NCBI RefSeq assembly: GCF_900188105.1
Contig: NZ_FZNP01000001.1
Span: 434,001 to 498,000 of the forward strand
Origin: Actinomadura mexicana
GTDB lineage: Bacteria > Actinomycetota > Actinomycetes > Streptosporangiales > Streptosporangiaceae
DNA length: 64,000 bases
Direction: 5' to 3'
Position numbers and translations under genes: made by a program. Shown here piece after piece: positions 36,295 to 46,500 of this stretch. The notes below the pieces were generated by a model that was not told the origin of the DNA, ran no database searches, and saw only the letters and a program-made list of their open reading frames with translations. Numbering within the stretch: position 1 is the stretch's first letter; every line of letters begins with the position of its first letter.

Positions 36295-37128
36295 TCAGTC
36301 GAGGTCGACGATGATGGGGGCGTGGTCGGACGGGCCCTTGCCCTTGCGGGCCTCGCGGTCGACGTAGGCGGAGGCGACCCGGCCGGCGACGTGCTCGCTC
36401 GCGTAGAACAGGTCGATGCGCATGCCCATGTCCTTGTGGAAGGCGCCGGCCCGGTAGTCCCAGTACGTGTAGGGGTGGGGGCCTTTCGCGATCGTCGGGA
36501 CGACGTCGTGAAGGCCGAGGGCCCGCAGCTCTGCCAGTGACTGCCGCTCGGGGGGCGTGACGTGCGTGGAGCCGGCGAAGACCGCCGGGTCCCAGACGTC
36601 CTCGTCCGTGGGGGCGACGTTGTAGTCGCCGCAGGCGACCAGCGGCGACCCGGCGGCCAGTTCCTCCGCGAGGGCGTCGCGGAGGGCCGCGAACCAGGCG
36701 AGCTTGTAGGTGTAGTGGGCCGATTCCGGGGTGCGGCCGTTCGGCGCGTACAGCGACCAGACCCGCACGCCGCCGCACGTGGCGCCGAGCGCGCGGGCCT
36801 CGGGCGCGAGCAGGACGGGCTCGCTCAGCTCCATCTGCTCGTCCTCGCCTTCGGCCCCTGCCTCGCCCGCGTAGGAGGGCTCGCCCGGAAAGCCGTTCGA
36901 GACGTCCTCGATGCCGACCCGCGAAAGAACGGCCACGCCGTTCCATCGACCGTCGCCGTGCGCGGCGGTGGCGTACCCGAGTTCCTCGACCTCCGCGGCG
37001 GGGAACTGGTCGGCGCGGCACTTGGTCTCCTGGAGGCAGACCACGTCCGGCTTCGTCTCGTCCAGCCAGGTGAGGAGGCGCGGAAGGCGTGCCTTGACGG
37101 AATTGACGTTCCACGTCGCGAGGCGCAT
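36295..37128 (-). CDS. xth: exodeoxyribonuclease III
   Basis: A protein of 277 residues in the EEP nuclease fold. It removes nucleotides from 3' ends of duplex DNA and cuts at abasic sites in base-excision repair. Motifs in order: LATWNVNSVKARL (start), VCLQETKC with the catalytic Glu, WSLYAPNGRTPES, CGDYNVAPTDEDVWD, MGMRIDLFYAS, and SDHAPIIVDLD with the Asp-His pair. The length is normal (about 265-280). Transcribed leftward on its own. Confidence 0.95.
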   Translation of the reverse strand: MRLATWNVNSVKARLPRLLTWLDETKPDVVCLQETKCRADQFPAAEVEELGYATAAHGDGRWNGVAVLSRVGIEDVSNGFPGEPSYAGEAGAEGEDEQMELSEPVLLAPEARALGATCGGVRVWSLYAPNGRTPESAHYTYKLAWFAALRDALAEELAAGSPLVACGDYNVAPTDEDVWDPAVFAGSTHVTPPERQSLAELRALGLHDVVPTIAKGPHPYTYWDYRAGAFHKDMGMRIDLFYASEHVAGRVASAYVDREARKGKGPSDHAPIIVDLD

Positions 37129-37350
37129 CCCCCCAGCCTGCCATCCCCGGCGGTGTGGAGGCGTGTGTCACACGTCCGGCGGGGATATCCTGACGCCTTC
37201 CCCTGTCCCCTGCCAGAGACACCGCTCCTTGTGTGTGACCGGTAGATTGCGGGTCGGCCTCCTTTACCCGGTTTTCACGCTGTGCTTAGCCCGGCCCTGG
37301 AAGGGTGGTCACGGTTGTGGTGTCGTCGAACCCGGAGCAAGTGAGGAAAC

Positions 37351-38499
37351 ATGTCCGAGGATGACAAGCCCCGGGGCAAGCCGGCGGTCAAGGCGAAGGC
37401 GAAGATCCCGAACGCCCAGAGCATCCGCAGCCCCGAGTTCACCCCGCACGGGATCAGCGCCGGCCGCGGCAGCGGGCTGAACAAGCCGTCCGCGCTGACC
37501 GCCAAGGAGGCCAAGAAGCGCCGGCTGATGGTGATCGCCGGGATCGTGGTCGCCGCGCTCGCGGTCTCCGGCGGGGTGTTCTGGTGGGTCAGCCGCCCCG
37601 GTCCGAAGATCGAGGTGACCGGCAAGTTCGCCGCCGAGCCCAAGGTCGAGATCCCGAAGAAGCTGGAGCCGACCAAGACGCTCAAGGTGAGCACGCCGAT
37701 CAAGGGCGGTGGCCCCGTCGCCGCCGAGGGCGACACCGTCTACGTCCAGTTCGCGACCTACAAGTGGTCGAAGGACAAGGACGAGGAGAACTCGCGGGTC
37801 AAGAGCACCAGCGAGAAGGTCCGCTCGTCCTACGAGGAGGGCCAGCAGCAGGGCGGCGGCGGCCCGATGCACCTCGTCATCGGCAAGAGCGGGCTCAAGG
37901 ACATCGACAAGAGCCTCGTCGGCAAGTCCGCCGGCAGCCGGCTCGTCATGCAGCTCCCGCCGTCCAAGGAGCTCACCCAGCTGAGCCCGCAGCAGATCAC
38001 CGCCAAGGACGCGATCCTTTTCATCATGGACGTCCAGGCGGTCGTCCCGAAGAGCCAGCAGCCGCAGGGCACCGCCCAGAAGCTGGACGACAAGTCGCTG
38101 CCCAAGGTCGAGGACAAGGGCGCCGGCAAGGAGCCCAAGGTGACGGTCCCGGACAGGGACGCGCCCAAGAAGCTCCAGGCCAAGACCATCGTCGCGGGCA
38201 ACGGGCCCGCGCTGGCCAAGGGCGACGAGGCGGTCGTCAACTACACCGGCAAGATCTGGAAGTCCGGCGACAAGTTCGACTCCAGCTGGGACAACAAGCA
38301 GCCCGCGACGTTCCCGATCGGCACCGGGCGGACCGTCCCCGGCTTCGACAAGGGGCTCACCGGCGCGAAGGTCGGCAGCCGCGTGCTGCTCGTCCTGCCG
38401 CCGGAGGACGGCTACGGCAAGAAGGGCAGCCCGCCCAAGATCAAGGGTGACGACACCCTGGTCTTCGTGGTGGACATCCTCGCCAAGGTCTACAAGTGA
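37351..38499 (+). CDS. membrane-anchored FKBP-type peptidyl-prolyl isomerase
   Basis: A protein of 382 residues. A cytoplasmic basic tail (1-57) and one membrane helix (about 58-80, MVIAGIVVAALAVSGGVFWW) put the rest outside the cell. Two FKBP-like domains follow: one at about 108-228 that lacks most ligand-pocket aromatics, and a second at about 275-382 with VNYTGKIWKSGDKFDSSW and FPIGTGRTVPGFDKGL, which keeps the usual pocket residues. It should catalyse prolyl isomerisation of exported proteins. The GTGAGG-type site before the ATG is good. A strong terminator follows. Confidence 0.92.
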   Translation: MSEDDKPRGKPAVKAKAKIPNAQSIRSPEFTPHGISAGRGSGLNKPSALTAKEAKKRRLMVIAGIVVAALAVSGGVFWWVSRPGPKIEVTGKFAAEPKVEIPKKLEPTKTLKVSTPIKGGGPVAAEGDTVYVQFATYKWSKDKDEENSRVKSTSEKVRSSYEEGQQQGGGGPMHLVIGKSGLKDIDKSLVGKSAGSRLVMQLPPSKELTQLSPQQITAKDAILFIMDVQAVVPKSQQPQGTAQKLDDKSLPKVEDKGAGKEPKVTVPDRDAPKKLQAKTIVAGNGPALAKGDEAVVNYTGKIWKSGDKFDSSWDNKQPATFPIGTGRTVPGFDKGLTGAKVGSRVLLVLPPEDGYGKKGSPPKIKGDDTLVFVVDILAKVYK

Positions 38500-38525
38500 G
38501 CTGACCGGGGCGCGGCCGTGCGCCG

Positions 38526-38566
38526 GAGCGGCGGGGCACCCGGTCGGGGCCCCGCCGCTCGGCTTT
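38526..38566 (+). terminator. terminator after FKBP gene
   Basis: GAGCGGCGGGG (38526-38536) pairs perfectly with CCCCGCCGCTC (38550-38560) and is followed by GGCTTTCC. It is the expected place for the end of the FKBP transcript. Confidence 0.7.
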
Positions 38567-38715
38567 CCACGAGAATCCGCCCGCTGCGACATCCGTCACG
38601 ACAACCGGAGAGGCGGATTGCCCGTCCTCCTTTGGGAGGCCGCGGATGCGCATTGGGCGGTCGGCGCACGGATTCCCTCAGGTATCGTCTGTAACGCATT
38701 AATCACGGGGGGCTT

Positions 38716-41634
38716 GTGAGCGACAGCGAGAAGATCCCGGAGCGAGAGGAACGCTCCGGGACGGGCCAGGCGGACCGGCACGAAACCGAGGCCGGGGCAC
38801 CGGCCGGCACGGACGGTCCCGCGACCGCCACGCTGACCGTGGACACCGAAGCCGCCGCCGGAGAAACCACCGGTGACGCCGAATTCGTCGACGAGGGCGA
38901 CATATCTCGAAACGACGACAAGGAACGCGAAGAGGCCGCCGGCGCGAGCGTGGGTCCTGAATCGCGCGCCGCCGATAACGCCACGACCTCCACCGATACC
39001 GCAGCGGATTCCGCTTCCGACGCCCCCGGCACCGCTGAACCCGTCACCGAGACGCCGCCCCCGCCCGCCGGGGTCGGCGATCCCGCGGCCGCGACGACGA
39101 CCGCCGGCGCCCCCGCCTCCGATGCCCCCGGCACACCTGACGACGCCACCACGTCCGACGCCACCACGTCCGACGCCACCACGTCCGACGGCGCCCCTGC
39201 GCCGACCGAGGCCGCCTCGTCGACCGAGGCCCCCGCGCCCGACGAGATGACCGCTCCTGACGACGTCACCGCGTCTGGCGGTGGCGGTGCGTCCAACGAG
39301 GTCAGCGCGGCGAACGCGGCTGATGATGTCACCGCGGTCGATGGTGTCGACGGGGCTGTGGCCGGAGATACCAAGAGCATGGCCGCCGCCTCCAAGCACG
39401 ACTCGACCCAGCGCGGCTCCCGTGACGGGGGCTCGCCGCCCGGACCCGGGCGCGGCGGGGGCGGCGGGGGCGGCGGGGGCAAGGGGCCCGGCAAGCCGCG
39501 CAGCCGCAGGTCGCGGTTCCTGCGCCGGGCGCTGTTCCTGATCCTCGGCTTCATCGGGTTCTGCATCGCCGCGTTCGGCGTCGCCTACCTGTTCACGCCG
39601 GTGCCGTCGCCGCAGGAGCAGGCGATCGCGCAGGGGCCGACGTTCTACTACTCCGACGGCAAGACGCAGATCGCAAAGACCGGGATGAACCGGGACGCGG
39701 TCACTCTCGACAAGATCCCCGAGAGCACCCGGGCCGCTGTGATCGCCGCGGAGAACCGCAGCTTCTACGACGACCCCGGGGTGTCGGTCCAGGGCACGAC
39801 GCGGGCGCTGTGGTCCACCGCGACCGGCAAGCAGCTGCAGGGCGGCTCGACGATCACGCAGCAGATGGTCCGCAACTACTACGGCGGCATCGGCAAGGAC
39901 CGCTCGGTCACCCGCAAGCTCAAGGAGATCATGGTCTCCCTGAAGGTCGGCCGGGAGAAGGACAAGGACTGGATCCTTGAGCAGTACCTCAACACCATCT
40001 ACTTCGGCCGCGACGCCTACGGCGTGCAGGCCGCCGCGCACGCCTACTACAACAAGGACGTCTCGAAGCTGACGCCCGCGGAGGGCGCCTACCTCGCCGC
40101 CGCGATCCAGCAGCCGAGCAACTTCTCCGACCCGACCGGCTCCCGCCGCGCCTACTCCGAGCAGCGCTGGCGCGCGATCGTCGGCAACATGGTCCGGGAC
40201 GGGGCGCTCACCTCGTCCGAGGCGGCCTCGCTGACCTTCCCGGCCCCCGGCAAGGAGAAGATCACCGACGTCCTCAAGGGCCAGCGCGGCTACATGGTGA
40301 ACGTGGCCAAGAAGGAGCTCACCGAGCGCCGCGGCTACAGCGAGGACGAGATCAACCGCAGCGGGCTGAAGATCACCACGACGTTCGACAAGCGGCTGAT
40401 GGACGCGATGAAGCAGGCCGTCGCGAACAACGCCCCGAACGGGATGAGCAAGAAGATCCGCACCGGCGCGGTGTCGGTCGACCCGAAGACCGGGCAGGTG
40501 CTCGCCTTCTACGGCGGCCGCGGCTACCTGGAGGAGGCGCTGAGCAGCGCCTTCGGCGACTGGGCGCAGGCCGGGTCGGGGTTCAAACCGATCGCGCTGG
40601 CGGCCGCTCTGGACGACGGCAAGACGCTGTCCACCAGCTACGACGGCAGCTCCCCGCAGTACTTCCACGGCGCGTCCATCCGCAACGACAGCAACGAGAA
40701 CTTCGGGACGGTCAACCTCGTCACCGCCACCGAGCACTCGATCAACACGGCCTACGTCAACCTCGGCCAGGACATCGGCAACAAGAAGATCGTCGCCATG
40801 GCCGAGAAGATGGGCATCCCCGGATCGCAGATGAAGCCGGCGCAGCGGGACGCCGCCACGTTCCCGCTCGGCGTCGTGTCGCTGCACCCCGTCCAGCAGG
40901 CGGGCGTGTACTCGACGTTCGCCTCCGAGGGCGTGCACCGGACGCCGTTCGTGGTGAAGTCGGTCACCGACAACGAGAACCACAAGCGCACGTTCGCCGA
41001 GAAGGGCGAGCGGGCGTTCAGCCAGCAGGTCGCCCGTGACGCCACCTACGCCATGCAGAAGGTCGTGCAGGGCGGCACCGGCACCGGCGCGCAGCTGCCC
41101 GACGGCCGCGACGTCGCCGGCAAGACCGGCACCACCGACGAGGGCCGCGCGATCTGGTTCAACGGCTTCATCCCGCAGATGGCGACGACGGTCTCGATGT
41201 TCCGCAGCGACGGCAAGCCGCTGAACATCCCCGGGTACGGCGCGTACGGCGGGCAGCTGCCCGCCCAGATGTGGCGCTCGTACATGTCGGACGCGGTGAA
41301 CATCAAGGGCTACGAGCCCGAGTCCTTCGGGGAGCCGTCGATGACGCCCGGCGGCGGCTGGGGCGGCCCGACGCAGGACGCCCCGCCGGGCGGCACGCGG
41401 CCGCCGGACACGGGCGGGCCCGTCGAGCCGCCGCCGTCCACGAAGCGTCCCGACGTCCCGACGCCGCCCACCGACCTGCCGACCATCATCCCGCCGCAGC
41501 AGCCCGGCGGTGGCGGCGACGGCGGTGACGGGGGCGACGGCGGCGACGGCGGCGGGACCGGCGGCGATCCCGGAGGCGGAACGGGCGGCGGAACGGGCGG
41601 CGGACCGCTCGGCCGCCCCGGCACCGGCGGCTAG
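38716..41634 (+). CDS. class A penicillin-binding protein (bifunctional)
   Basis: A protein of 972 residues with a GTG start after GGGGGGC. It polymerises and cross-links peptidoglycan. An unusually long N-terminal tail of about 265 acidic and Ala/Thr-rich residues precedes the membrane helix (FLILGFIGFCIAAFGVAYL region). The glycosyltransferase domain has AAENRSFYDD (normally ED), GGSTITQQMVRNYY and the TRKLKEI helix. The transpeptidase has S621-G-F-K624, S675-I-N677 and K803-T-G. The C-terminal 100 residues are Pro/Gly-rich. It is transcribed alone and convergent with a lipoprotein gene 13 bases away. The D-to-N change in the first glycosyltransferase motif is notable. Confidence 0.95.
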   Translation: MSDSEKIPEREERSGTGQADRHETEAGAPAGTDGPATATLTVDTEAAAGETTGDAEFVDEGDISRNDDKEREEAAGASVGPESRAADNATTSTDTAADSASDAPGTAEPVTETPPPPAGVGDPAAATTTAGAPASDAPGTPDDATTSDATTSDATTSDGAPAPTEAASSTEAPAPDEMTAPDDVTASGGGGASNEVSAANAADDVTAVDGVDGAVAGDTKSMAAASKHDSTQRGSRDGGSPPGPGRGGGGGGGGGKGPGKPRSRRSRFLRRALFLILGFIGFCIAAFGVAYLFTPVPSPQEQAIAQGPTFYYSDGKTQIAKTGMNRDAVTLDKIPESTRAAVIAAENRSFYDDPGVSVQGTTRALWSTATGKQLQGGSTITQQMVRNYYGGIGKDRSVTRKLKEIMVSLKVGREKDKDWILEQYLNTIYFGRDAYGVQAAAHAYYNKDVSKLTPAEGAYLAAAIQQPSNFSDPTGSRRAYSEQRWRAIVGNMVRDGALTSSEAASLTFPAPGKEKITDVLKGQRGYMVNVAKKELTERRGYSEDEINRSGLKITTTFDKRLMDAMKQAVANNAPNGMSKKIRTGAVSVDPKTGQVLAFYGGRGYLEEALSSAFGDWAQAGSGFKPIALAAALDDGKTLSTSYDGSSPQYFHGASIRNDSNENFGTVNLVTATEHSINTAYVNLGQDIGNKKIVAMAEKMGIPGSQMKPAQRDAATFPLGVVSLHPVQQAGVYSTFASEGVHRTPFVVKSVTDNENHKRTFAEKGERAFSQQVARDATYAMQKVVQGGTGTGAQLPDGRDVAGKTGTTDEGRAIWFNGFIPQMATTVSMFRSDGKPLNIPGYGAYGGQLPAQMWRSYMSDAVNIKGYEPESFGEPSMTPGGGWGGPTQDAPPGGTRPPDTGGPVEPPPSTKRPDVPTPPTDLPTIIPPQQPGGGGDGGDGGDGGDGGGTGGDPGGGTGGGTGGGPLGRPGTGG

Positions 41635-41647
41635 CCTCCGCGCCCGC

Positions 41648-42022
41648 TCAGTCGCAGGCCTTGCCGATGGTGGCCGGCGTCTCCCTGATCACGCTGTCGA
41701 GCTGGGAGACGTCGCCCTCACCGACCCCGGGCGCCGCGGCGCGGAGCCGGCCCGCCTCCGCCTTCAGCGCCTTGCTCAGGTCGGCGTCGTCGGCCTGCCC
41801 CGCGAGCCCGTCGACGCGTCCGGCGAGCTGCTCGGTCGCCTGCCGCCACTGCGCGGGCTCCGCCGCCGGAGCGCTCCGCACCTGGGTGACGTACTGCTGG
41901 AACGCCTTCTTCGTGTCGGTGCACACCTGGCCGGAGTTGCCGCCGCCCAGCGCCCCGCACCCACCGAGGGCGCCGAGCACCAGCGCGCCGCCGGCCAGCG
42001 TCCGAACCACCCCGTAGCGCAT
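41648..42022 (-). CDS. small lipoprotein
   Basis: A protein of 124 residues. The signal peptide ends with a lipobox, LGALGGC (C22), so it should be lipid-anchored on the outer face of the membrane. The mature part is helical (TDTKKAFQQYVTQV, KALKAEAGRLRAAA) with two more Cys near its ends (VCTD and KACD) that may form a disulfide. No family is recognised. It is leftward; the SAM-IV riboswitch and the aminotransferase diverge from its 5' side. Confidence 0.8.
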   Translation of the reverse strand: MRYGVVRTLAGGALVLGALGGCGALGGGNSGQVCTDTKKAFQQYVTQVRSAPAAEPAQWRQATEQLAGRVDGLAGQADDADLSKALKAEAGRLRAAAPGVGEGDVSQLDSVIRETPATIGKACD

Positions 42023-42069
42023 CGCGCCCTCCCCTTGATCCCCGATCGGCTCCGCATATACTTCCGCAT

Positions 42070-42190
42070 GAGGTCATGAGCGCCAGCGCAAAGCCCCGGC
42101 TTGCTGGCCGGCAACCCTTCGTCCGCGATGGGGTGCCCCGGGTGAGGACCTGGCCGGACGCGGCACCGCGTTCCGGCAAGCGCGGATCCC
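42070..42190 (+). promoter_or_regulatory. SAM-IV riboswitch
   Basis: The leader of the aminotransferase gene matches the actinobacterial SAM-IV aptamer. P1 is GGTC (42072-42075) with GACC (42147-42150), P2 is CCAGC (42083-42087) with GCTGG (42103-42107), and the core carries AAGCCCCGGCTTGCTGG, CCGGCAACCC and GGGGTGCCCCGGGTGA. It is followed by the P5 hairpin CCGGA-CGCGG-CA-CCGCG-TTCCGG (42154-42176) and GCAAGCGCGG. Downstream, TTCCGG (42199-42204) can pair with CCGGAA (42214-42219), which would hide the ribosome site. SAM should control translation of the next gene, most likely by repression. Confidence 0.88.
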
Positions 42191-42228
42191 GACGGACGTT
42201 CCGGGGTCCCCGACCGGAAGGTCCAGGC

Positions 42229-43488
42229 ATGCCCACGCTGCTCGCCCGCTCCCCCATCACGCCTGCTGTGACGCGCCCCGAGGGGGTCCGGGTTCGCCCG
42301 CTTCCCCGCGTCATCGGAGCGGACGTCCCGGTTCCGGTGCGGGACGGTCGCCACGTCCCCTACGCCAACTTCGACTACGCGGCCAGCGCGCCCTGTCTGG
42401 AGGCGGTGCACGAGGCCGTCACCCGCGCGCTGCCCTACTACAGCAGCGTCCACCGGGGCGCGGGGTACGCGTCCCAGGTCACGACGTCCGCCTACGAGGA
42501 CGCGCGGGAGACCGTGCGGTCGTTCCTCGGCGCGTGGCGCCGCTCGGCCGTGGTGTTCACGCGCAACACGACCGACTCGATGAACCTGCTCGCGCACGCC
42601 GTCCCGGCCGGGACGAGCGTCGTCGTCTTCGACAGCGAGCACCACGCGTCGCTGCTGCCGTGGAAGCGCGCCGTCCGCCTCCCGGCGCCCGCCACCCCGG
42701 CCGAGGCCCTGTCGGCGGCCGACCGCGCGCTGCGCTCGTGCCCGATCGGGTCGCGGCTGCTCGTCGTCACGGCCGCGTCCAACGTCACCGGCGAGCTGTG
42801 GCCGATCGAGGAGCTCGCGCACGTCGCGCACCGCAACGGCGCCCGCATCGCGGTGGACGCGGCGCAACTCGTCCCGCACCGCCCTCTCGACATGACCGCG
42901 CTCGGCCTCGACTACGTCGCGTTCTCCGGGCACAAGCTGTACGCGCCGTTCGGTGCGGGCGTGCTCGCCGGACGCGCCGACTGGCTGCGCGCCGCCGAGC
43001 CCTACCTCAAGGGCGGCGGCGCCAGCGCCTCGGTCGGGGAGACGACCCGGTGGGCGCCCTCCGCCGAGCAGCGGCACGAGGCGGGCTCCCCCAACGTCCT
43101 CGGCGCCCTCGCGCTGGCCGCCGCGTGCGAGACGCTGTCCCCGGCCTGGGACGACCTGGCCGCCCGCGAAGAGGCGCTGGTGGGACGTCTGCGTTCGGGA
43201 CTCGCGGCGCTCCCCCGCGTCAGGGAGCTGACGCTGTGGGGCGGGCGGGCGCCGCGCGTCGGAATCGTGTCGTTCACCGTGGACGGCTGGAACGCGCGGG
43301 ACGTGGCGCTTACCCTGTCCGAGGAGCACGGCATCGGCGTACGCGACGGGAAGTTCTGCGCCCACCCCTTCGTCCGGCACCTGCTGGGCGAGGACCGGAG
43401 CGCCGTCCGCGCGAGCATCGGCATCGGGACGGACGAGGAGCACATCGACCGGCTCCTCACCGCCCTCGCCGCACTGACTGCGCGCTGA
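42229..43488 (+). CDS. class V aminotransferase, cysteine desulfurase-like
   Basis: A protein of 419 residues with an ATG eight bases after GGAAGG. PLP-binding residues lie in TAASNVTGEL and DAAQLVPHRPLD, the Schiff-base Lys is in FSGHKLYAPFG, and a SufS-like catalytic Cys is present in VRDGKFCAHPF. It probably removes sulfur from cysteine or a related substrate. No sufBCD or iscU genes are adjacent, so it may serve sulfur transfer in methionine/cysteine metabolism rather than Fe-S assembly. The SAM-IV riboswitch ties it to SAM levels. Confidence 0.9.
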   Translation: MPTLLARSPITPAVTRPEGVRVRPLPRVIGADVPVPVRDGRHVPYANFDYAASAPCLEAVHEAVTRALPYYSSVHRGAGYASQVTTSAYEDARETVRSFLGAWRRSAVVFTRNTTDSMNLLAHAVPAGTSVVVFDSEHHASLLPWKRAVRLPAPATPAEALSAADRALRSCPIGSRLLVVTAASNVTGELWPIEELAHVAHRNGARIAVDAAQLVPHRPLDMTALGLDYVAFSGHKLYAPFGAGVLAGRADWLRAAEPYLKGGGASASVGETTRWAPSAEQRHEAGSPNVLGALALAAACETLSPAWDDLAAREEALVGRLRSGLAALPRVRELTLWGGRAPRVGIVSFTVDGWNARDVALTLSEEHGIGVRDGKFCAHPFVRHLLGEDRSAVRASIGIGTDEEHIDRLLTALAALTAR

Positions 43489-43599
43489 CAGGTTCTGACC
43501 TGCGAACTCTCGCGCGCAGTCAGATGATTATGCTCTTTGGTCCTGTTCGCCCATGTAGCGTAGGCAGTCGCGCGGGGACGAGCACGCTAGAAACAGGGG

Positions 43600-46500
43600 G
43601 TGGCGACCGTGGCCGACGCGTGGCGACCCACGTCGGAACTGGAGCACCGACTGCAGGAGACCGTACGGGCCGGCGACCAGGAGAGCTACTTCCGCCTCCT
43701 CGCGGACGCCGACCTCGTCGTTCCCGTTCCGCCCGACCTGGTGGACGGGGTCCTCGCGGGGGAGGCGCAGCCGTCGTGGCCCACCCAGGAGGAGGACGGC
43801 CGCGTCCACGTCCTGGTTTACACGTCGGCGGCGGCGATGCGGGCGTGCCTCGGGCCGTCCCACCAGCACTTCCTGACCGTCCGGTTCGGCGACATCGCCG
43901 AGAGCTGGCCGGACGACCGCTGGTGGCTCGCCGTGGACGCGCCCGCCCGCGGCGTCCCCGCCGCCCTGCCGATCGAGGCGCGGCTGCCGGCCTGGTTCGT
44001 CCGGCAGGTCGCCGACGGCGACGGCCGCCCCCCGCAGGTCGGCCGCGCGTCCCCGCCGTGGGAGGAGCTGCGCGACCAGCACCGCGACCTGCCCCGCGAG
44101 GCGCCGCGCCCGGAGTTCCAGCCGGCCAACGACGTGGAGCGCGAGCTCCTGCGGGCCGCCGCGAACAACGACCACGACCTGTTCCTGCAGACGCTGGCGG
44201 CCACCGACGTGCTGCTGCCCGTCCCGGACGACACCGACTTCTCGCTGCGTCCGGGCCGCCCCGGCTTCCCGTGGCAGACCCGCGAGGTCGACGGCTCCAC
44301 CGTCGTCCCGGTCTTCACCTCGCCGGAGCGCCTCGCCGAGGCGTCCGGGCCCGGCACCGAGCACATCGCGCTGCCGTTCACCGTCGTGCTGCGCTACTGG
44401 CCGGACCACGACTGGCTCCTCGCCATCAACTCCGGCTCGCCCGCGGGCGGCACCGTCCTCGCGCAGCAGCTCCCCGGCCTCGCCATCTGGGCCGACCAGC
44501 GCGCCGCCCAGCGGATGACCGACCGCTTCGAGCCCCAGAACGACATCGAGCAGCGCCTCTTCGACGCCGCCCGCCGCCGCGACACCGAGACCTTCTTCAA
44601 GATCCTCCTCGGCGCCCAGGTGCTCGTCCCGGTGGACGCCGAGACCCCGTGGGGCATCGTGCCCGGCGACCCCGAGTTCCCGTGGCGCCCCGTCCCCGTC
44701 CACGGGCGGACGTCGATCCAGCTCTTCACGTCCCTGAGGTGGATGAACGACGCGATCGGCTCGTCGCGCTTCATCATGCCGAGCCTCCTGGAGATGGTCA
44801 CCGCCTGGCCGGACGCCTCCTGGACGCTCGTCCTCAACCCGGGCACGCCCATCGACGCGTCCATGCCGGGCGAGCAGGTCCGCACCCTCAGCGGCCCGCC
44901 CGCTCCGCCGTCCGCCGCGACGCCCCCGCCGCCGGCCGCGCCCTCGGTGCCGGTGGCCCCCGCCGTCCCGGCCGACCCCGCCGCCCCCGGCCCGGGCCGC
45001 CACGCGGGCGCGCCGCCGGCGCACGAGCCCACCGTCCCCGCGCCCGCGGAATCGGGCCGCCACCACGCGGGAACACCTGGCGGCGCCGCGCAGCCCGGCC
45101 TTCCGGACGCCGTGCCCCCGGCCCCCGCGCACTTCGGCGAGGCGGCCGCGCCGCGCCCCGCCCCGCCCCACCCGGCCGTCCCCGACCCAGCGGTCGAGGC
45201 GGGCGACGTCCCGGTCGGCCAGGCTCCGGCCCCCGTACCGGGCGTTCCGGGGGGCCACCTCGCGGACCCGTCCAGCACGGCCATCGACCCGGGCCACATG
45301 GCCGGACCCGAACCGGCGGCCACCCCCGGCACGACCAACCCGCCCGGCGGCCTTGCCGACCCCCTCAGCGCCGCGCCGGAAGTGCCGGGAGACCCGGAGC
45401 GCAACCTCGCAGACGCGCCCGGCAACCCAGTGAGCGCCTCACCTCCCGGAATGGCACCCCAGGGCCCCGAGCCCCTAGGGGCCGCGCCGGGCGCCGTGGG
45501 CCGTCCCTACACGGGCGCGCCCAGCCCGTCCGGCATCGAAGAGCCCGGCCTCCCCGAACCCGCACCCCAGGGCACCGGTCCCCTCGACCTCGCGCCAGGC
45601 ATGCCGCACGACGCGGGCCACCACATGGGCGGGCCCGGCTCCGCCCCCGGAACGACCAGCCTTCCCGGCGGCGTTGAAGAGCCCGGCCTCCCCGAACCCA
45701 TTCCTCAGGCCGGCGAACCCCTCGGCGCCGCGCCAGTGGTGCCGGGAGACGCGGGCCACCACCTCGCGAACGCACCGGGCACACCCCCGAGCACCTCCGC
45801 ACCCGGGATCGCACCCCAGGGCCCCGAGCCTCTCGACACGGCACCCGACATGCCGGACGACGCGAGCCGTCTCCCCCTGGGCGCACCCGGCGCGACCGCA
45901 CCCGGCGCGACCACCCCGTCAGGCGGCATGCCGGAGCCTGGTCTTCCGAGAACCGAGGCTCAGGGCCCCGAGACACCGGATACAGGACCGGGCGCGCCAG
46001 ACGACGCCGGCCGCCACCTCGCGGACGCGCCGCCGAGCGTCTCCCCTCCCGGGCCCGCGCCCCAAGGCACCGAGCCCCTAGGCACCGCGCCGGGCGCACC
46101 AGACGACGCGAGCCGCCACCTTGCGGACGCGCCGGGCACACCGCCGAGCGCCTCCGCTCCCGGGATCGCACCCCAGGTCACCGAGCCCCTAGGCGCCGCG
46201 CCTGGTGCACCAGACGACGCGGGCGCGCCCGGCGTACCGTCGAGCCCGGCTTCTCCCGGGCCCGCGGCTCAGGGCATCGAGTCCCTCGGTGCCGCGCCGG
46301 GCGGTCGAGACGACGCGGGCCGCGCGCCCGGCGTGCCGTCGGGTGCGGGCGCCGATCCGGGGCACGTGGCTGGACGTGATGGCACCGTCCCCGGCCTGCC
46401 GGAAGGTGCCGACCGTCGCGTAGCGGGGCCCGCTGGTGTCGGTCCCCAGGGCAGCGAGCCTCCAGGTGCCACATCTGGCGCCCCGGGGGAAGCGGAAGTT

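Noticed and set aside
42534..45677. Long plus-strand frame crossing the aminotransferase and SseB genes
   Set aside because: It is out of frame with both, Arg/Pro/Gly-rich throughout, and crosses the stop and start of two well-supported genes.
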